A stretch of 64,000 bases of DNA, taken from positions 1,303,501 to 1,367,500 of the forward strand of contig NZ_CP104213.1 of the NCBI RefSeq assembly GCF_025244745.1. The letters are read 5' to 3'. Made by a program: the position numbers and the translations under genes. Shown piece by piece: positions 8,055 through 19,358 of this stretch. The notes beneath the pieces are model-generated. The model saw nothing but the letters and a program-made list of their open reading frames with translations. It made no database searches and was not told the origin of the DNA. The number at the start of each line of letters is the position of its first letter. The stretch's first letter is position 1. Source of the DNA: Deinococcus rubellus. Lineage in GTDB: Bacteria; Deinococcota; Deinococci; Deinococcales; Deinococcaceae.

Positions 8055-8294
8055 ATGAATCTTATGGCCCGTATTGTGGGGATCGTCGGCGTGGTGCTGA
8101 TCGTGGTGGCGCTGGCGCTGCTGTTCGGCAACGTGATTACCATCAACAAGCTCGACGCCATCGCCTCGGCGCTGCGAACGAACGTCACCACCAACCCGTC
8201 GCCGGGCGTGATGCTGACCTTTGGCCTGGGCACCATCGGTGGTCTGCTGGCCGGAGCGGGCGGGGCCATGATGGTGAGGAGTCGGCGGGCCTAG
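8055..8294 (+). CDS. Small membrane protein (79 aa)
   Basis: Unrecognised family. Residues 5-27 (IVGIVGVVLIVVALALLFG) and 52-72 (MLTFGLGTIGGLLAGAGGAMM) are two predicted membrane helices joined by a soluble loop (NKLDAIASALRTNVTTNPSPG); the protein ends in a short basic tail, RSRRA. Glycine repeats in the second helix suggest close helix packing. The stop overlaps the end of the convergent ywbE gene by four bases. Confidence 0.65.
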   Translation: MNLMARIVGIVGVVLIVVALALLFGNVITINKLDAIASALRTNVTTNPSPGVMLTFGLGTIGGLLAGAGGAMMVRSRRA

Positions 8295-8497
8295 TTCTCC
8301 GGCGTCACGAGGGCTTGCACCCGGCCCACCACGCCCGAAGTGAGGCGCACTTTGATGCCGTGCGGGTGGGTGGCCGAGCTGGTCAGCAGCGCCGACACCA
8401 CGCCGCGAGTGAGCTGGCCGCTGGCCTGATGGTGTTTCTGGATGACGTCCACAGTGAGGCCGGGGCGGACTTGGGAGCGGGGTGGGGGAGGCGTCAT
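8291..8497 (-). CDS. YwbE family protein
   Basis: A 68-residue protein matching YwbE: RPGLTVDVIQKHHQASGQLTRG, then SSATHPHGIKVRL and VGRVQALV. The family is widespread, small and beta-rich; its function is not established. It overlaps the upstream haloacid dehalogenase gene by four bases (8494-8497), so it is the second gene of a two-gene operon and is probably translated by coupling. Confidence 0.85.
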   Translation of the reverse strand: MTPPPPRSQVRPGLTVDVIQKHHQASGQLTRGVVSALLTSSATHPHGIKVRLTSGVVGRVQALVTPEN

Positions 8498-9162
8498 GCT
8501 GACACATCCAGAATGGACTTCACCACTTGACTCAAACTGCCCGACACGTCCGCCCTCGCCAGCGGATTCTGCGCCTGTCCTGTCCGTTCCACGAAGGCCG
8601 TCTTCAGCCCCGCCGCCTTCGCCCCGGTAACGTCCCAGCCGTGCGCGGCGATGAGCCAGCTCTGGGCCGCTTCTGCGCCTGCTTCGCGCAGGCCGTACTC
8701 GTAGGCGGCCCGCCGCGGCTTGAGTGTGCAGGCCGCGTCCACCGAGAGCGCGCCGTGCAGCAGGTCGCGCAGCCCGGCATTGTCCAGCTGGGCTTCCAGC
8801 ACATCGAGCTTGTTGTTGGTCAGGGCATAGGGCTTTGCGCCGCCGTCTTTGAGCAGTTGCAGCCCTTCACGGGTATCGGGATGAGGCGGCAGCGACTTCA
8901 TGGTGCGGGCCACCTCGTCGGCCAGCCCGTCCGGAACCGGCTGCTGACGCCCCTGCCCCAGCGCACTCAGGGCGGCCTTGCCCAGCGCCGAGAAGTCGCG
9001 GTAATCGCCGGTCACGGTGTGCGTCAGGGCCAGTTGTAGTAACAGCTGAAACCACTGCTTGCGCGCCGCGACTTCCCCGAAGGCGTTGCCAAACAGCGGA
9101 TCGAGCGCCGACAAGTCGAGCAGCGTTTCGTTGACATCGAGGAACACCGTGGGCGTGGACAT
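8494..9162 (-). CDS. HAD-superfamily hydrolase, type II haloacid dehalogenase-like
   Basis: A 222-residue HAD hydrolase. Motif I is VFLDVNETLLDL with the nucleophilic Asp at about residue 9; motif II is ALTNNK; motif III includes the lysine of CTLKPRRAAYEYGL; motif IV is LIAAHGWDVTGAKAAGLKTAFVERTG. The His-Gly-Trp-Asp arrangement and the ERTG segment match L-2-haloacid dehalogenases, although many such proteins act on other small substrates. The ATG at 9162 is six bases after TAAGCT. It leads the two-gene operon with ywbE. Confidence 0.85.
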   Translation of the reverse strand: MSTPTVFLDVNETLLDLSALDPLFGNAFGEVAARKQWFQLLLQLALTHTVTGDYRDFSALGKAALSALGQGRQQPVPDGLADEVARTMKSLPPHPDTREGLQLLKDGGAKPYALTNNKLDVLEAQLDNAGLRDLLHGALSVDAACTLKPRRAAYEYGLREAGAEAAQSWLIAAHGWDVTGAKAAGLKTAFVERTGQAQNPLARADVSGSLSQVVKSILDVSA

Positions 9163-9168
9163 GGCCGC

Positions 9169-9174
9169 AGCTTA
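9169..9174 (-). promoter_or_regulatory. -10 element for the HAD-ywbE operon (leaderless)
   Basis: TAAGCT on the minus strand, six bases before the ATG at 9162. Confidence 0.65.
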
Positions 9175-9234
9175 GCCGCCGCGCCGCCGAATCGGAGTGA
9201 GGCGGACGTAAACCGGACTTGGTCCAGACAACGA

Positions 9235-9266
9235 AACCCGCTCCACCGTGCAGGCTGGAGCGGGTT
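9235..9266 (-). terminator. Terminator closing the purine operon
   Basis: A perfect 11-bp stem (AACCCGCTCCA and TGGAGCGGGTT) with a 10-base loop, 15 bases after the purF stop. On the minus strand it is followed by a moderately T-rich TTTCGTTGT-like tail, so termination of the purine transcript is likely. Confidence 0.75.
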
Positions 9267-9281
9267 GTGGGCGCGTCGGGT

Positions 9282-10721
<1,440 letters not shown>

Positions 10722-10793
10722 TGGGTTGTCCTTTGGAGCGGTCAGTCCATCTTGCTGCTGTGCGAGTTTGCCTGGTGGCCCCCTCAACTGCGC

Positions 10794-13033
<2,240 letters not shown>

Positions 13034-13037
<4 letters not shown>

Positions 13038-13249
13038 TTGAGGAACCTCGTTATCCAACGTAGTGCAGATACGCTCAGGATAATGACGAATAACTGTAGA
13101 AGGAGTTGAGGAGTATCAACGACTGCGTTTGATATGCAACGCTCGTATGCCTCATTCGCGAAGATGTCGAAAAATTCTGAGACGTTTTCCTGAAGAAAAT
13201 TCGTTTTCTTCTGTGAACAGTAAGTTCTCGCATCCGTATAATTTCCCAT
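13034..13249 (-). CDS. Possible small tail-anchored membrane protein in AT-rich island
   Basis: A 71-codon frame from ATG 13249, or 75 codons from TTG 13261. The sequence reads like a protein: a polar N-terminal half, then PQLLLQLFVIILSVSALRWITRFLK as a C-terminal membrane helix. Its stop overlaps the purL start as ATGA, the same coupling used by the other genes of this operon. Against it: base composition near 40% GC is unlike all neighbours, no good Shine-Dalgarno precedes either start, and a TTGACA promoter candidate sits on its first codons. It may be a real acquired gene or the remnant of one. Confidence 0.35.
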
Positions 13250-13467
13250 TCCTGCTGTCAAAATCAGGGGCGGTTGAAAAAGTGATCCAGATATCTATAA
13301 GAACCCCAAAATAATGAAACCCGATCTTAAGAAGATCAAAGCTTTACTGACTCCGGCGTCAAATTCCACACTGCTTCTTGTAGCTGTTTGTCAAAGCTCA
13401 TGAAATTGATAGGCATAACTTAACGCAGGGCGATGGCTGGGGCGAGGTGAAAGCGCCCCTTCGTCCC
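13038..13467. other. AT-rich intergenic island between DinB gene and purL
   Basis: About 430 bases with GC content near 40% by eye, against well over 60% around it. It holds the small frame at 13034-13249 and a promoter candidate at 13235-13261. Nothing else recognisable was found: no repeats, transposase fragments or tRNA. The composition suggests inserted foreign DNA inside the purine operon. Confidence 0.7.
13235..13261 (-). promoter_or_regulatory. Candidate promoter for purL-purF
   Basis: On the minus strand a perfect -35 TTGACA (13256-13261) is followed after 15 bases by TATACG (13235-13240). The spacer is short and the -10 only 4/6, but this is the best -35 box in the operon. It would give a leader of about 190 bases and uncouple purL-purF from the upstream genes. 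Confidence 0.4.
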
Positions 13468-13935
13468 TCAAGCCTTCTTTCCCAACTGCACCTGCCCCCG
13501 GTGATAAGCGATGTGCCGCAGGTGCATACCCAGGGCAGCGAGGCGGGGGCGCTCGCCGCTTGGGGCGCTGGGCGAAAAGGCCATGCCGTCCATATCGGCG
13601 TCGCTGGCCGAGCGCAAATAGGCCACTGCTTCAGCGCCCACGCTGTCCAGCTGAGCCAGAACTGCGTTCTGGTCGGCATTTTCCTCGGTGGGTGGAACGC
13701 CGCTGAGATTCTGCGCCCAGGCCTGATCTTCCCAGCCTAAATAGTTGTAAGTGGGCGTTCTGTCTTGCAGCACGGTCAGCCGCAGCCAGTCGGCAATGTG
13801 CAGGGCGTGCCAGGCGGAGCTGTGGCCCAGGCGGGCGATACTGAACGCTTCGGTGGGGACGCTTTCCAGCGCGGCGCGAAAAGCGGTGAGTTCTATTTCG
13901 TACTGATCGGCCAGAAAAGTCTGGAGGGCAGTCAT
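13468..13935 (-). CDS. DinB family protein
   Basis: A 155-residue DinB/YfiT-like four-helix protein. The three metal-binding histidines are in place: [11 protein letters not shown] near residue 45 and [13 protein letters not shown] near residue 142. Deinococcus genomes carry many DinB paralogues; known relatives are thiol S-transferases using bacillithiol or mycothiol, and a bacillithiol-linked YpdA is encoded in this window. The start overlaps the purQ stop by four bases, so it is embedded in the purine operon, an unusual place for this family. Confidence 0.85.
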   Translation of the reverse strand: MTALQTFLADQYEIELTAFRAALESVPTEAFSIARLGHSSAWHALHIADWLRLTVLQDRTPTYNYLGWEDQAWAQNLSGVPPTEENADQNAVLAQLDSVGAEAVAYLRSASDADMDGMAFSPSAPSGERPRLAALGMHLRHIAYHRGQVQLGKKA

Positions 13936-14600
13936 TTTACCAGTACCGCTTTGAGGCTCTGAAACAGCTTCTGACCGTCCTCGCTGCCCAGCAAGGCTTC
14001 CATTGCCCGCTCAGGGTGCGGCATCATCCCCAGCACGTTGCCGCGCTCGCTGACGATTCCGGCGATGTCGTTGATGCTGCCGTTGGGGTTGTCCAGATAC
14101 CGGAAGACGATCCGGCCCTCGTCCTCCAGCCGCGCAATCGTCGCGGTGTCGGCGTAATAATTGCCCTCGCCGTGCGCGATGGGGATTTCAAGGGTCTGGT
14201 CTGGCGCATACGCGGAGGTGAACGCGGTCTGGTTGTTCTCCACCCGCAGATGCACCGGCTTGCACAGAAAATGCACCTCGCGGTTGCGGCCCAGTGCGCC
14301 CGGTAGCAGTCCTGCCTCGGTCAGCACCTGAAAGCCGTTGCAGATACCCAGCACATAACCGCCGCGTTCGGCGTGCGCCTTGATGGCCCCCATGATCGGG
14401 CTGCGGGCCGCCACTGCGCCGCTGCGGAGATGGTCGCCGTAGGAAAAGCCGCCGGGTAAAATCACCAGATCGGTGCCAGCGGGGAGGCCGTCTTCGGTGT
14501 GCCACACGAAGTGGGCAGAAGGGTCGAGATTCATCTGGGCGGCGTGCAGCGCGTCGGCGTCGCAGTTGGAGCCGGGAAACTGAATCACGGCGACGTTCAT
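13932..14600 (-). CDS. purQ: Phosphoribosylformylglycinamidine synthase I, glutaminase subunit
   Basis: A 222-residue class I glutamine amidotransferase supplying ammonia to PurL. It starts [16 protein letters not shown], has the [16 protein letters not shown] loop, the nucleophile in [10 protein letters not shown] (Cys at about 88) and the His-Glu pair in [14 protein letters not shown]. The ATG at 14600 overlaps the stop of the upstream cupin gene by four bases and the gene overlaps the DinB gene by four more, indicating tight coupling through this part of the operon. Confidence 0.97.
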   Translation of the reverse strand: MNVAVIQFPGSNCDADALHAAQMNLDPSAHFVWHTEDGLPAGTDLVILPGGFSYGDHLRSGAVAARSPIMGAIKAHAERGGYVLGICNGFQVLTEAGLLPGALGRNREVHFLCKPVHLRVENNQTAFTSAYAPDQTLEIPIAHGEGNYYADTATIARLEDEGRIVFRYLDNPNGSINDIAGIVSERGNVLGMMPHPERAMEALLGSEDGQKLFQSLKAVLVK

Positions 14601-14983
14601 AGGTGCTGCAACTCCTTGACGGTGCGCCCACTCACGACATTGCCGGTGTTCAGTGTGCTGGCGGGTTCGAACATCATGATCCAGGTTTCTTCCGTCTGGG
14701 CGACGGGCAGATGCTCCACGCCGCGCGGTACGACGATCAGCTCGCCCTCGCCAACGATTCGCTCGCCGTCTCTGAATTTCAGTTGCAGCACGCCTTTGAT
14801 CACCATGAACAGTTCGTCCTCCTGCTCGTGGGCGTGCCACTCGAACTCGCCGCTGATACGGGCAATTTTGACCTGCTGGCCGTTGAGGTCGGCCACCACT
14901 TTGGGCTGCCAGTGTTCACTGAACAGGCCAAACTTCTCGTGCAGATTGACCGTCTGGGGGAGTGTCGCGGCGGGCGTGCTCAC
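14597..14983 (-). CDS. Cupin domain protein within purine operon
   Basis: A 128-residue single-domain cupin. Motif 1 is [16 protein letters not shown] near residues 48-63, with His, His and Glu as probable metal ligands; motif 2 is [15 protein letters not shown] near 79-93, with the last His ligand. The protein is soluble and of unknown substrate. It overlaps purS by four bases at its start and purQ by four at its end, so it sits between two subunits of FGAM synthase. A role in purine metabolism is inferred from position only. Confidence 0.85.
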   Translation of the reverse strand: MSTPAATLPQTVNLHEKFGLFSEHWQPKVVADLNGQQVKIARISGEFEWHAHEQEDELFMVIKGVLQLKFRDGERIVGEGELIVVPRGVEHLPVAQTEETWIMMFEPASTLNTGNVVSGRTVKELQHL

Positions 14984-15243
14984 GCTGGCTCCAATGTTCG
15001 CTCTTCCAGCTCCCAGCGCACATTTTCCATCACCGGATTGCTCAGCACGTTCTCGGCGATATCCTTCAGACGGCTTTCCACTTCAGTATGCTCGCCTTCC
15101 AGTTGCAGCTCGATGTATTTGCCCACCCGCACGCCGCTCACCGGCTGGCCCAGGTGTGACAGCGAGCGCTCGACGGTGCGCCCCTGCGGATCGAGGATGC
15201 TGGGCTTGAGGGTAACGAAGACTCTGGCCTGATAGTTGGGCAT
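14980..15243 (-). CDS. purS: Phosphoribosylformylglycinamidine synthase subunit PurS
   Basis: An 87-residue PurS, the small subunit that bridges PurL and PurQ. It shows YQARVFVTLKPSILDPQG at the N-terminus, VSGVRVGKYIEL in the middle and AENVLSNPVMENVRWEL near the end. The ATG at 15243 has AAAGGA at about seven bases upstream; an open frame further 5' reads as leader. It is 98 bases downstream of purC and overlaps the cupin gene. Confidence 0.95.
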   Translation of the reverse strand: MPNYQARVFVTLKPSILDPQGRTVERSLSHLGQPVSGVRVGKYIELQLEGEHTEVESRLKDIAENVLSNPVMENVRWELEERTLEPA

Positions 15244-15300
15244 GGGAATTCCTTTGGAGTTGAGTTGGGGCCTGTGTTTCGCGGGAAGAGAAAGAGAAAT

Positions 15301-15333
15301 GGGAATTTTTCCCTGATCACGCATTCCGCGTGA
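15301..15333 (-). repeat. Two small hairpins between purC and purS
   Basis: TCACGC and GCGTGA (15317-15322 and 15328-15333, loop ATTCC) form a perfect six-base stem. Next to it GGGAA and TTCCC (15301-15305 and 15309-15313) form a five-base stem. There is no T-tract, so RNA processing or stability is more likely than termination. Confidence 0.4.
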
Positions 15334-15341
15334 CCGATCAC

Positions 15342-16061
15342 TCAGGCCTGCTCCACCCGCCTCAGCATCTCCCCGTAAGCTTCCTCGACCCCGCCCAGAT
15401 CGTGCCGGAAGCGGTCCTTGTCCATCTTCTCGCCGGTCTCGGCGTCCCAGAAGCGGCAGGTATCAGGGCTGATCTCGTCGGCCAGCACAAGTTGACCGCT
15501 GGGCAATTTGCCGAATTCCAATTTGAAATCAATGAGACGGATGCCGCGCTGCCCAAAAAATGGCGTCAAAAAGCCGTTCACTTGCAGTGCCAGTTCACGA
15601 ATGCGGGCCATATCGCCCTCGGTGGCCCACTCCAGCGCCACAGCGGTATCGGTGTTGATGAGCGGGTCGCCCAGCGCGTCGGATTTGTAGCAGTACTCCA
15701 CGACCGGGCGGGCGAGCGGCGTGCCTTCCTCCAGGCCCAGTTTCTTGGCGAAGCTGCCTGCCGCCACGTTGCGCACGATCACTTCCACAGGTACGATCGT
15801 CACAGCCTTGACGAGCTGCTCGGTGTCGGAGAGTTTGGCGATGAAGTGGGTGGGAATACCCACGCCCTCCAGTTTCGGATACAGCGCAGCGGTGATGGCG
15901 TTGTTGGTGGCCCCCTTGCCCACCCAGCTTCCGCGTTTCTGGGCGTTGAAGGCGGTGGCTTCGTCCTTGTATTCCACCAGGTACTCGGTGGGGTTCGGGG
16001 TGGCGTAGACCCGCTTGGCCTTGCCCTCGTAGCGGAGTTCACCTCTGGTCGTGTCGGTCAT
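15342..16061 (-). CDS. purC: Phosphoribosylaminoimidazole-succinocarboxamide synthase
   Basis: A 239-residue SAICAR synthetase, ligating aspartate to CAIR in purine synthesis. Visible are [14 protein letters not shown] at the N-terminus (ATP site), [39 protein letters not shown] and [27 protein letters not shown]. The ATG at 16061 follows AGGAG at five bases. It is the first structural gene of the operon and is preceded by about 400 bases without a recognised gene, containing a hairpin and a short upstream ORF that could control it. Confidence 0.97.
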   Translation of the reverse strand: MTDTTRGELRYEGKAKRVYATPNPTEYLVEYKDEATAFNAQKRGSWVGKGATNNAITAALYPKLEGVGIPTHFIAKLSDTEQLVKAVTIVPVEVIVRNVAAGSFAKKLGLEEGTPLARPVVEYCYKSDALGDPLINTDTAVALEWATEGDMARIRELALQVNGFLTPFFGQRGIRLIDFKLEFGKLPSGQLVLADEISPDTCRFWDAETGEKMDKDRFRHDLGGVEEAYGEMLRRVEQA

Positions 16062-16103
16062 GCTGGCTCCTGTGATGTTCGGCAAAAAGCAGAAAAACGG
16101 GGA

Positions 16104-16205
16104 TCAACGAAGGCAGCGAGCCGGTTCCCGGTGGGGGGAACACGCTCGCTGCGGCTGAGTACCTGGGCGGCACGCTGAAATGAAGGGATGGGCAAACTCG
16201 TGCAT
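16104..16205 (-). CDS. Upstream ORF (33 aa) in the purC leader
   Basis: An ATG at 16205 has GGAGG (16212-16216) exactly six bases upstream, a canonical ribosome-binding site. The frame runs 33 codons, starting MHEFAHPFISACRPG, with three Cys and several Arg and Pro, and stops with TGA at 16104, 42 bases before purC. Its second half lies inside the nested hairpin at 16113-16152, so translation would melt that structure. It could be a leader peptide for attenuation or a chance frame; the composition does not decide. Confidence 0.3.
   Translation of the reverse strand: MHEFAHPFISACRPGTQPQRACSPHREPARCLR
16113..16152 (-). promoter_or_regulatory. Nested hairpin in the purC leader
   Basis: An outer perfect 8-bp stem (GCAGCGAG with CTCGCTGC), three-base internal loops, then an inner 6-bp stem (GTTCCC with GGGAAC) and a six-base loop. 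T-runs follow only after about 15 bases on the minus strand, so it is not a textbook terminator. It lies 52 bases before the purC start. Confidence 0.55.
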
Positions 16206-16297
16206 CGGAAACCTCCAACGCCGCCTCACGGACGACTGGTCCAGCGCCTGCTCGGGCTGGGGCGTCTCGCTGGACGCACGGATGGAAGATCGGGCGA

Positions 16298-16340
16298 CTC
16301 TCCTGGGTTGACCGGGGCGCTCACCCTCAGGTCAGGAGAG
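16298..16340 (-). promoter_or_regulatory. Distal dyad upstream of purC
   Basis: CTCTCC pairs with GGAGAG and TGACC with GGTCA around a 16-base loop; alternatively CTCTCCTG pairs with CAGGAGAG over eight bases. The divergent gene at 16469 has its own start-proximal promoter, so this fold belongs to the purC side. A TAAGCT hexamer (16342-16347, minus) next to it could be a -10 box. Confidence 0.4.
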
Positions 16341-16455
16341 CAGCTTAACATTCCCGCGCCCCGCCGGGTAGGGTCGGGCGGCCCGGACAGGCAACCCGTC
16401 TGGGCAACCCCCGCCTGGGCAATTCGGCAGGGACGAAGGCGGCATGCCGGGAAGC

Positions 16456-16461
16456 TACACT
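16456..16461 (+). promoter_or_regulatory. -10 element for the 16469 operon (leaderless)
   Basis: TACACT on the plus strand, seven bases before the ATG at 16469. Confidence 0.65.
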
Positions 16462-16468
16462 GGGCAGC

Positions 16469-16770
16469 ATGGTTGCTGACCCTTCCCCCCTGCCCCCCAC
16501 GCTGCTGCTGGTCGTGGACCTGATTGATACAGACACTGGACTCGCCGAGGTCGAAGACGACCAGGGACGCACCTACGCCTTTCCCGCTGCCTGGTTGCCG
16601 CAGGCCGCCGACGGTCAGGCTTACCGGGTGAGCGTCTCGGGCCAGGGCGTGCAGTTCGTGGCGGAAGCAGGCGGCGCGGCCCGGCTGCGCGAAAAGAGCA
16701 AGCAGACCCTGCTGGAGTTCAGTGACGACTTCAGCGGCGAGGTGGCTCCGCCCGGCGAAGATGGGCAACC

Positions 16771-16774
<4 letters not shown>
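16469..16774 (+). CDS. DUF3006-like small protein
   Basis: A 101-residue soluble protein with a short beta-rich core: LLLVVDLIDTDTGLAEVED, then YAFPAAWLPQAADGQAYRVSV. This resembles DUF3006 proteins, which have a small all-beta domain of unknown function; the match is by pattern only. The C-terminal third is polar and acidic. Its stop overlaps the start of the metallophosphatase gene by four bases, so the two are coupled. Confidence 0.65.
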
Positions 16775-17587
<813 letters not shown>

Positions 17588-17610
<23 letters not shown>

Positions 17611-18028
17611 GGTGAGGCCGCCCGATCCGGCGCGCACACCCGGTCCCCAGTCCAGACGCGCTCATCTGACCCGGCCCCTGTGGCTGGGCCTGGGCTTTTT
17701 GTTCACCGGCATCGGCCTGCTCGGCACGGTGCTGCCGCTGCTGCCCGGCACCGGGTTTCTGGTGCTGGCGGCCTGGTGCTTTTCGCGCAGCAGTCCCCGC
17801 TTCGAGGCGTGGCTGCTCGGCCTGCCGGTGGTGGGCGAACTGCTCAGCGATTACCGCGCCGGAAAGGGGATGCCGCTGCGGGCCAAGATGGTCGCCTGCC
17901 TGAGCATCGCCCTGGCGGTGGGCCTGAGCCTGAACCGCATTCCGGTGCTGATCGGTCAGGTGGTCTGGGTGCTGCTGGGCATGTTCGGCATCTGGTACAT
18001 CGTTCGGCGGGTGCCGCTGCGGCGCTGA
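17588..18028 (+). CDS. YbaN family (DUF454) inner-membrane protein
   Basis: A 146-residue membrane protein. The DUF454 signature is clear: GLGTVLP-like GLLGTVLPLLPGTGFLVLAAWCFSRSSPRFEAWL in residues about 43-76, followed by two further hydrophobic segments and a basic tail (RRVPLRR). Function is unknown. The ATG at 17588 overlaps the metallophosphatase by 23 bases; GTG at 17612, just after that gene's stop, is a plausible alternative with a shorter N-terminus. Confidence 0.85.
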
Positions 18029-18041
18029 GAGGAAAAGGCGG

Positions 18042-18356
18042 CTACAGCACCGCGTCCAGCCCCGACAGACATTCCTGGGCAATGGCGCGGGCCAGCGGGT
18101 CACGGGTCGAGCGGGCATAACTGACGCCCAGGTGCAGGTGCTCGTCGGCCTCGTCCTCACCGAGCATGATCAGGGTTTGAAAGAACGCCAGATGAACATG
18201 CGAGAGCAGCACGTCGCGGGTGCGCTCCGGCGGCAGCACGCGCAGGGTGTCGAGCGCCTCGGTCAGCAGATCGAGCGCCGCCCTGCTCTCGCCCTCCACT
18301 GCCGACTCGCGCCCCAGTTGCAGGAAGCGGGCGGCACTCAGGTAGGCGGGGCGCAT
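18042..18356 (-). CDS. Hypothetical helical protein, TPR-like (104 aa)
   Basis: No family recognised with certainty. The sequence is almost entirely helical with repeat-like pairs (AARFLQLGRESAVEGESRAALDLL, ALDTLRVLPPERTRDVLLSHVHLAFFQTLIMLG), similar to tetratricopeptide helices. No membrane or signal segments. The ATG at 18356 is seven bases after TAGAGT; a GTG nine bases upstream lies inside that hexamer and is therefore rejected as a start. Confidence 0.65.
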   Translation of the reverse strand: MRPAYLSAARFLQLGRESAVEGESRAALDLLTEALDTLRVLPPERTRDVLLSHVHLAFFQTLIMLGEDEADEHLHLGVSYARSTRDPLARAIAQECLSGLDAVL

Positions 18357-18363
18357 GTCGGCC

Positions 18364-18369
18364 ACTCTA
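18364..18369 (-). promoter_or_regulatory. -10 element for the 18042-18356 gene (leaderless)
   Basis: TAGAGT on the minus strand, seven bases before the ATG at 18356. Confidence 0.55.
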
Positions 18370-18455
18370 GCGCAGCAGCCAGACCGAAATCAGAAGATGA
18401 AGGCGGCTCCGGCGTAAGAATCCCGTGAGGTGGTGGGCCTCATGCTGGCCTGAGC

Positions 18456-18743
18456 ATGACCAACGCCGTGGCAATCGCGTTACTCAGCAGCCTCACTCTC
18501 TTTCTGGGCCTGAGTGCGCTGGCGCGCCGCCACATGCAGCGCGAGCGCCTGAGTATCAGCGGGCTGGTGCTCACCCTGAGCGGGCTGGCAGGGCTGGGCT
18601 GGCTGATCATGGCTGCTGGACTGCGTGCCGCTGCCCCGGTGCTGCTGATCGGCGCGTTGGGCTACTGTTTCGGGCACTTCACGACGCCGCGCCGTGCCGA
18701 TTCGCGTCTCAGCGCCCCCGGTCCTCAGCTCAAACCCAAATGA
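18456..18743 (+). CDS. Small membrane protein (95 aa)
   Basis: Unrecognised. Residues 3-22 and 35-76 contain two or three hydrophobic helices (LLSSLTLFLGLSALARR, ISGLVLTLSGLAGLGWLIMAAGL, VLLIGALGYCFGH), separated by a basic loop RRHMQRERLS, and the protein ends in a polar Pro-rich tail. It lies alone between genes on the other strand. No clear promoter hexamer or Shine-Dalgarno precedes the ATG. Confidence 0.55.
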   Translation: MTNAVAIALLSSLTLFLGLSALARRHMQRERLSISGLVLTLSGLAGLGWLIMAAGLRAAAPVLLIGALGYCFGHFTTPRRADSRLSAPGPQLKPK

Positions 18744-18778
18744 TGCTGATTTTCCTTCAGCGCTGACTGGGCTAAGTC

Positions 18779-19327
18779 TTACTCGGCCAGCCGCAGCCAG
18801 GGCCAGCGCGCCCGGTAGTCGGCCACCTTCGCCGCGTAGAGGGCGGGCGTGAGGTTGAGGGGGTTGGGCCGCAGAATGCCGCTGGCGAGGTCACCGAACC
18901 CGTGTGGGGCATAGACCTCGCCGCTGGCCGAGATGCCCAGGCAGGTACACTCCACCAGAAACTGCGCGATGCTCTCCTGCGAACTGCCGATGGCAGGGCG
19001 GGGCAGGCCGTACTTCTCGCCGAACCACAGATGCACGCGGGCCTGGTTGCGGACCTCGATCAGCACACCGAGGTCGGCGAACAGCGTCTCGGCGCGGCGG
19101 ATCACGGCGTCCTCGGCCTCGTAACTGGTGTCGGCGTCCCAGTAGAAGAGGTCGTAATCGCGGATACCCTGGCCCGCCGGACGGCCCGAGCGCACGTTCC
19201 AGACGCCCTGAAACAGGCAGCCTGCCACCAGATACAGCTGCGCTTCGCCGAGCTGGGGCATCCGCTCGATGATCGCCGCGTTGACCGGATTGCTCAGCAC
19301 GGTGGCCCTGAATTCCGCCTCGGTCAT
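18779..19327 (-). CDS. Nucleotidyltransferase family protein (DUF925/COG3575)
   Basis: A 182-residue protein of the DUF925 group of nucleotidyltransferase-fold proteins. Visible are LYLVAGCLFQGVWN, then GIRDYDLFYWDADTSYEAED, where D-Y-D is the metal-binding pair of the fold, and WFGEKYG followed by a C-terminal NPLNLTPALYAAKVADYRARWP. Substrates are not known for this group. The ATG at 19327 is chosen because upstream residues are low-complexity and would overlap the end of pnp-side sequence; an AGGA lies about nine bases before it. It is 31 bases downstream of pnp on the same strand. Confidence 0.82.
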   Translation of the reverse strand: MTEAEFRATVLSNPVNAAIIERMPQLGEAQLYLVAGCLFQGVWNVRSGRPAGQGIRDYDLFYWDADTSYEAEDAVIRRAETLFADLGVLIEVRNQARVHLWFGEKYGLPRPAIGSSQESIAQFLVECTCLGISASGEVYAPHGFGDLASGILRPNPLNLTPALYAAKVADYRARWPWLRLAE

Positions 19328-19358
19328 GCGCTCAGCGGTCCTGTTCCTGTTCCCAGGT

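Larger units (their letters stand above)
16062..16468. other. Gene-free purC upstream region
   Basis: Four hundred bases holding the uORF and two dyads described separately, and three imperfect tandem copies of a GGCAACCC unit at about 16390-16425. No riboswitch class was recognised. Confidence 0.6.

Noticed and set aside
13237..13242. Plus-strand TATAAT in the AT-rich island
   Set aside because: No plus-strand gene lies downstream; all nearby genes are on the minus strand.
16411..16421. CCGCCTGGGCA, resembling the conserved 3' part of the ZTP riboswitch
   Set aside because: It is on the plus strand, upstream of a gene with its own start-proximal promoter; the 5' half of the aptamer is not found, and the stretch is part of a GGCAACCC-type imperfect tandem repeat.
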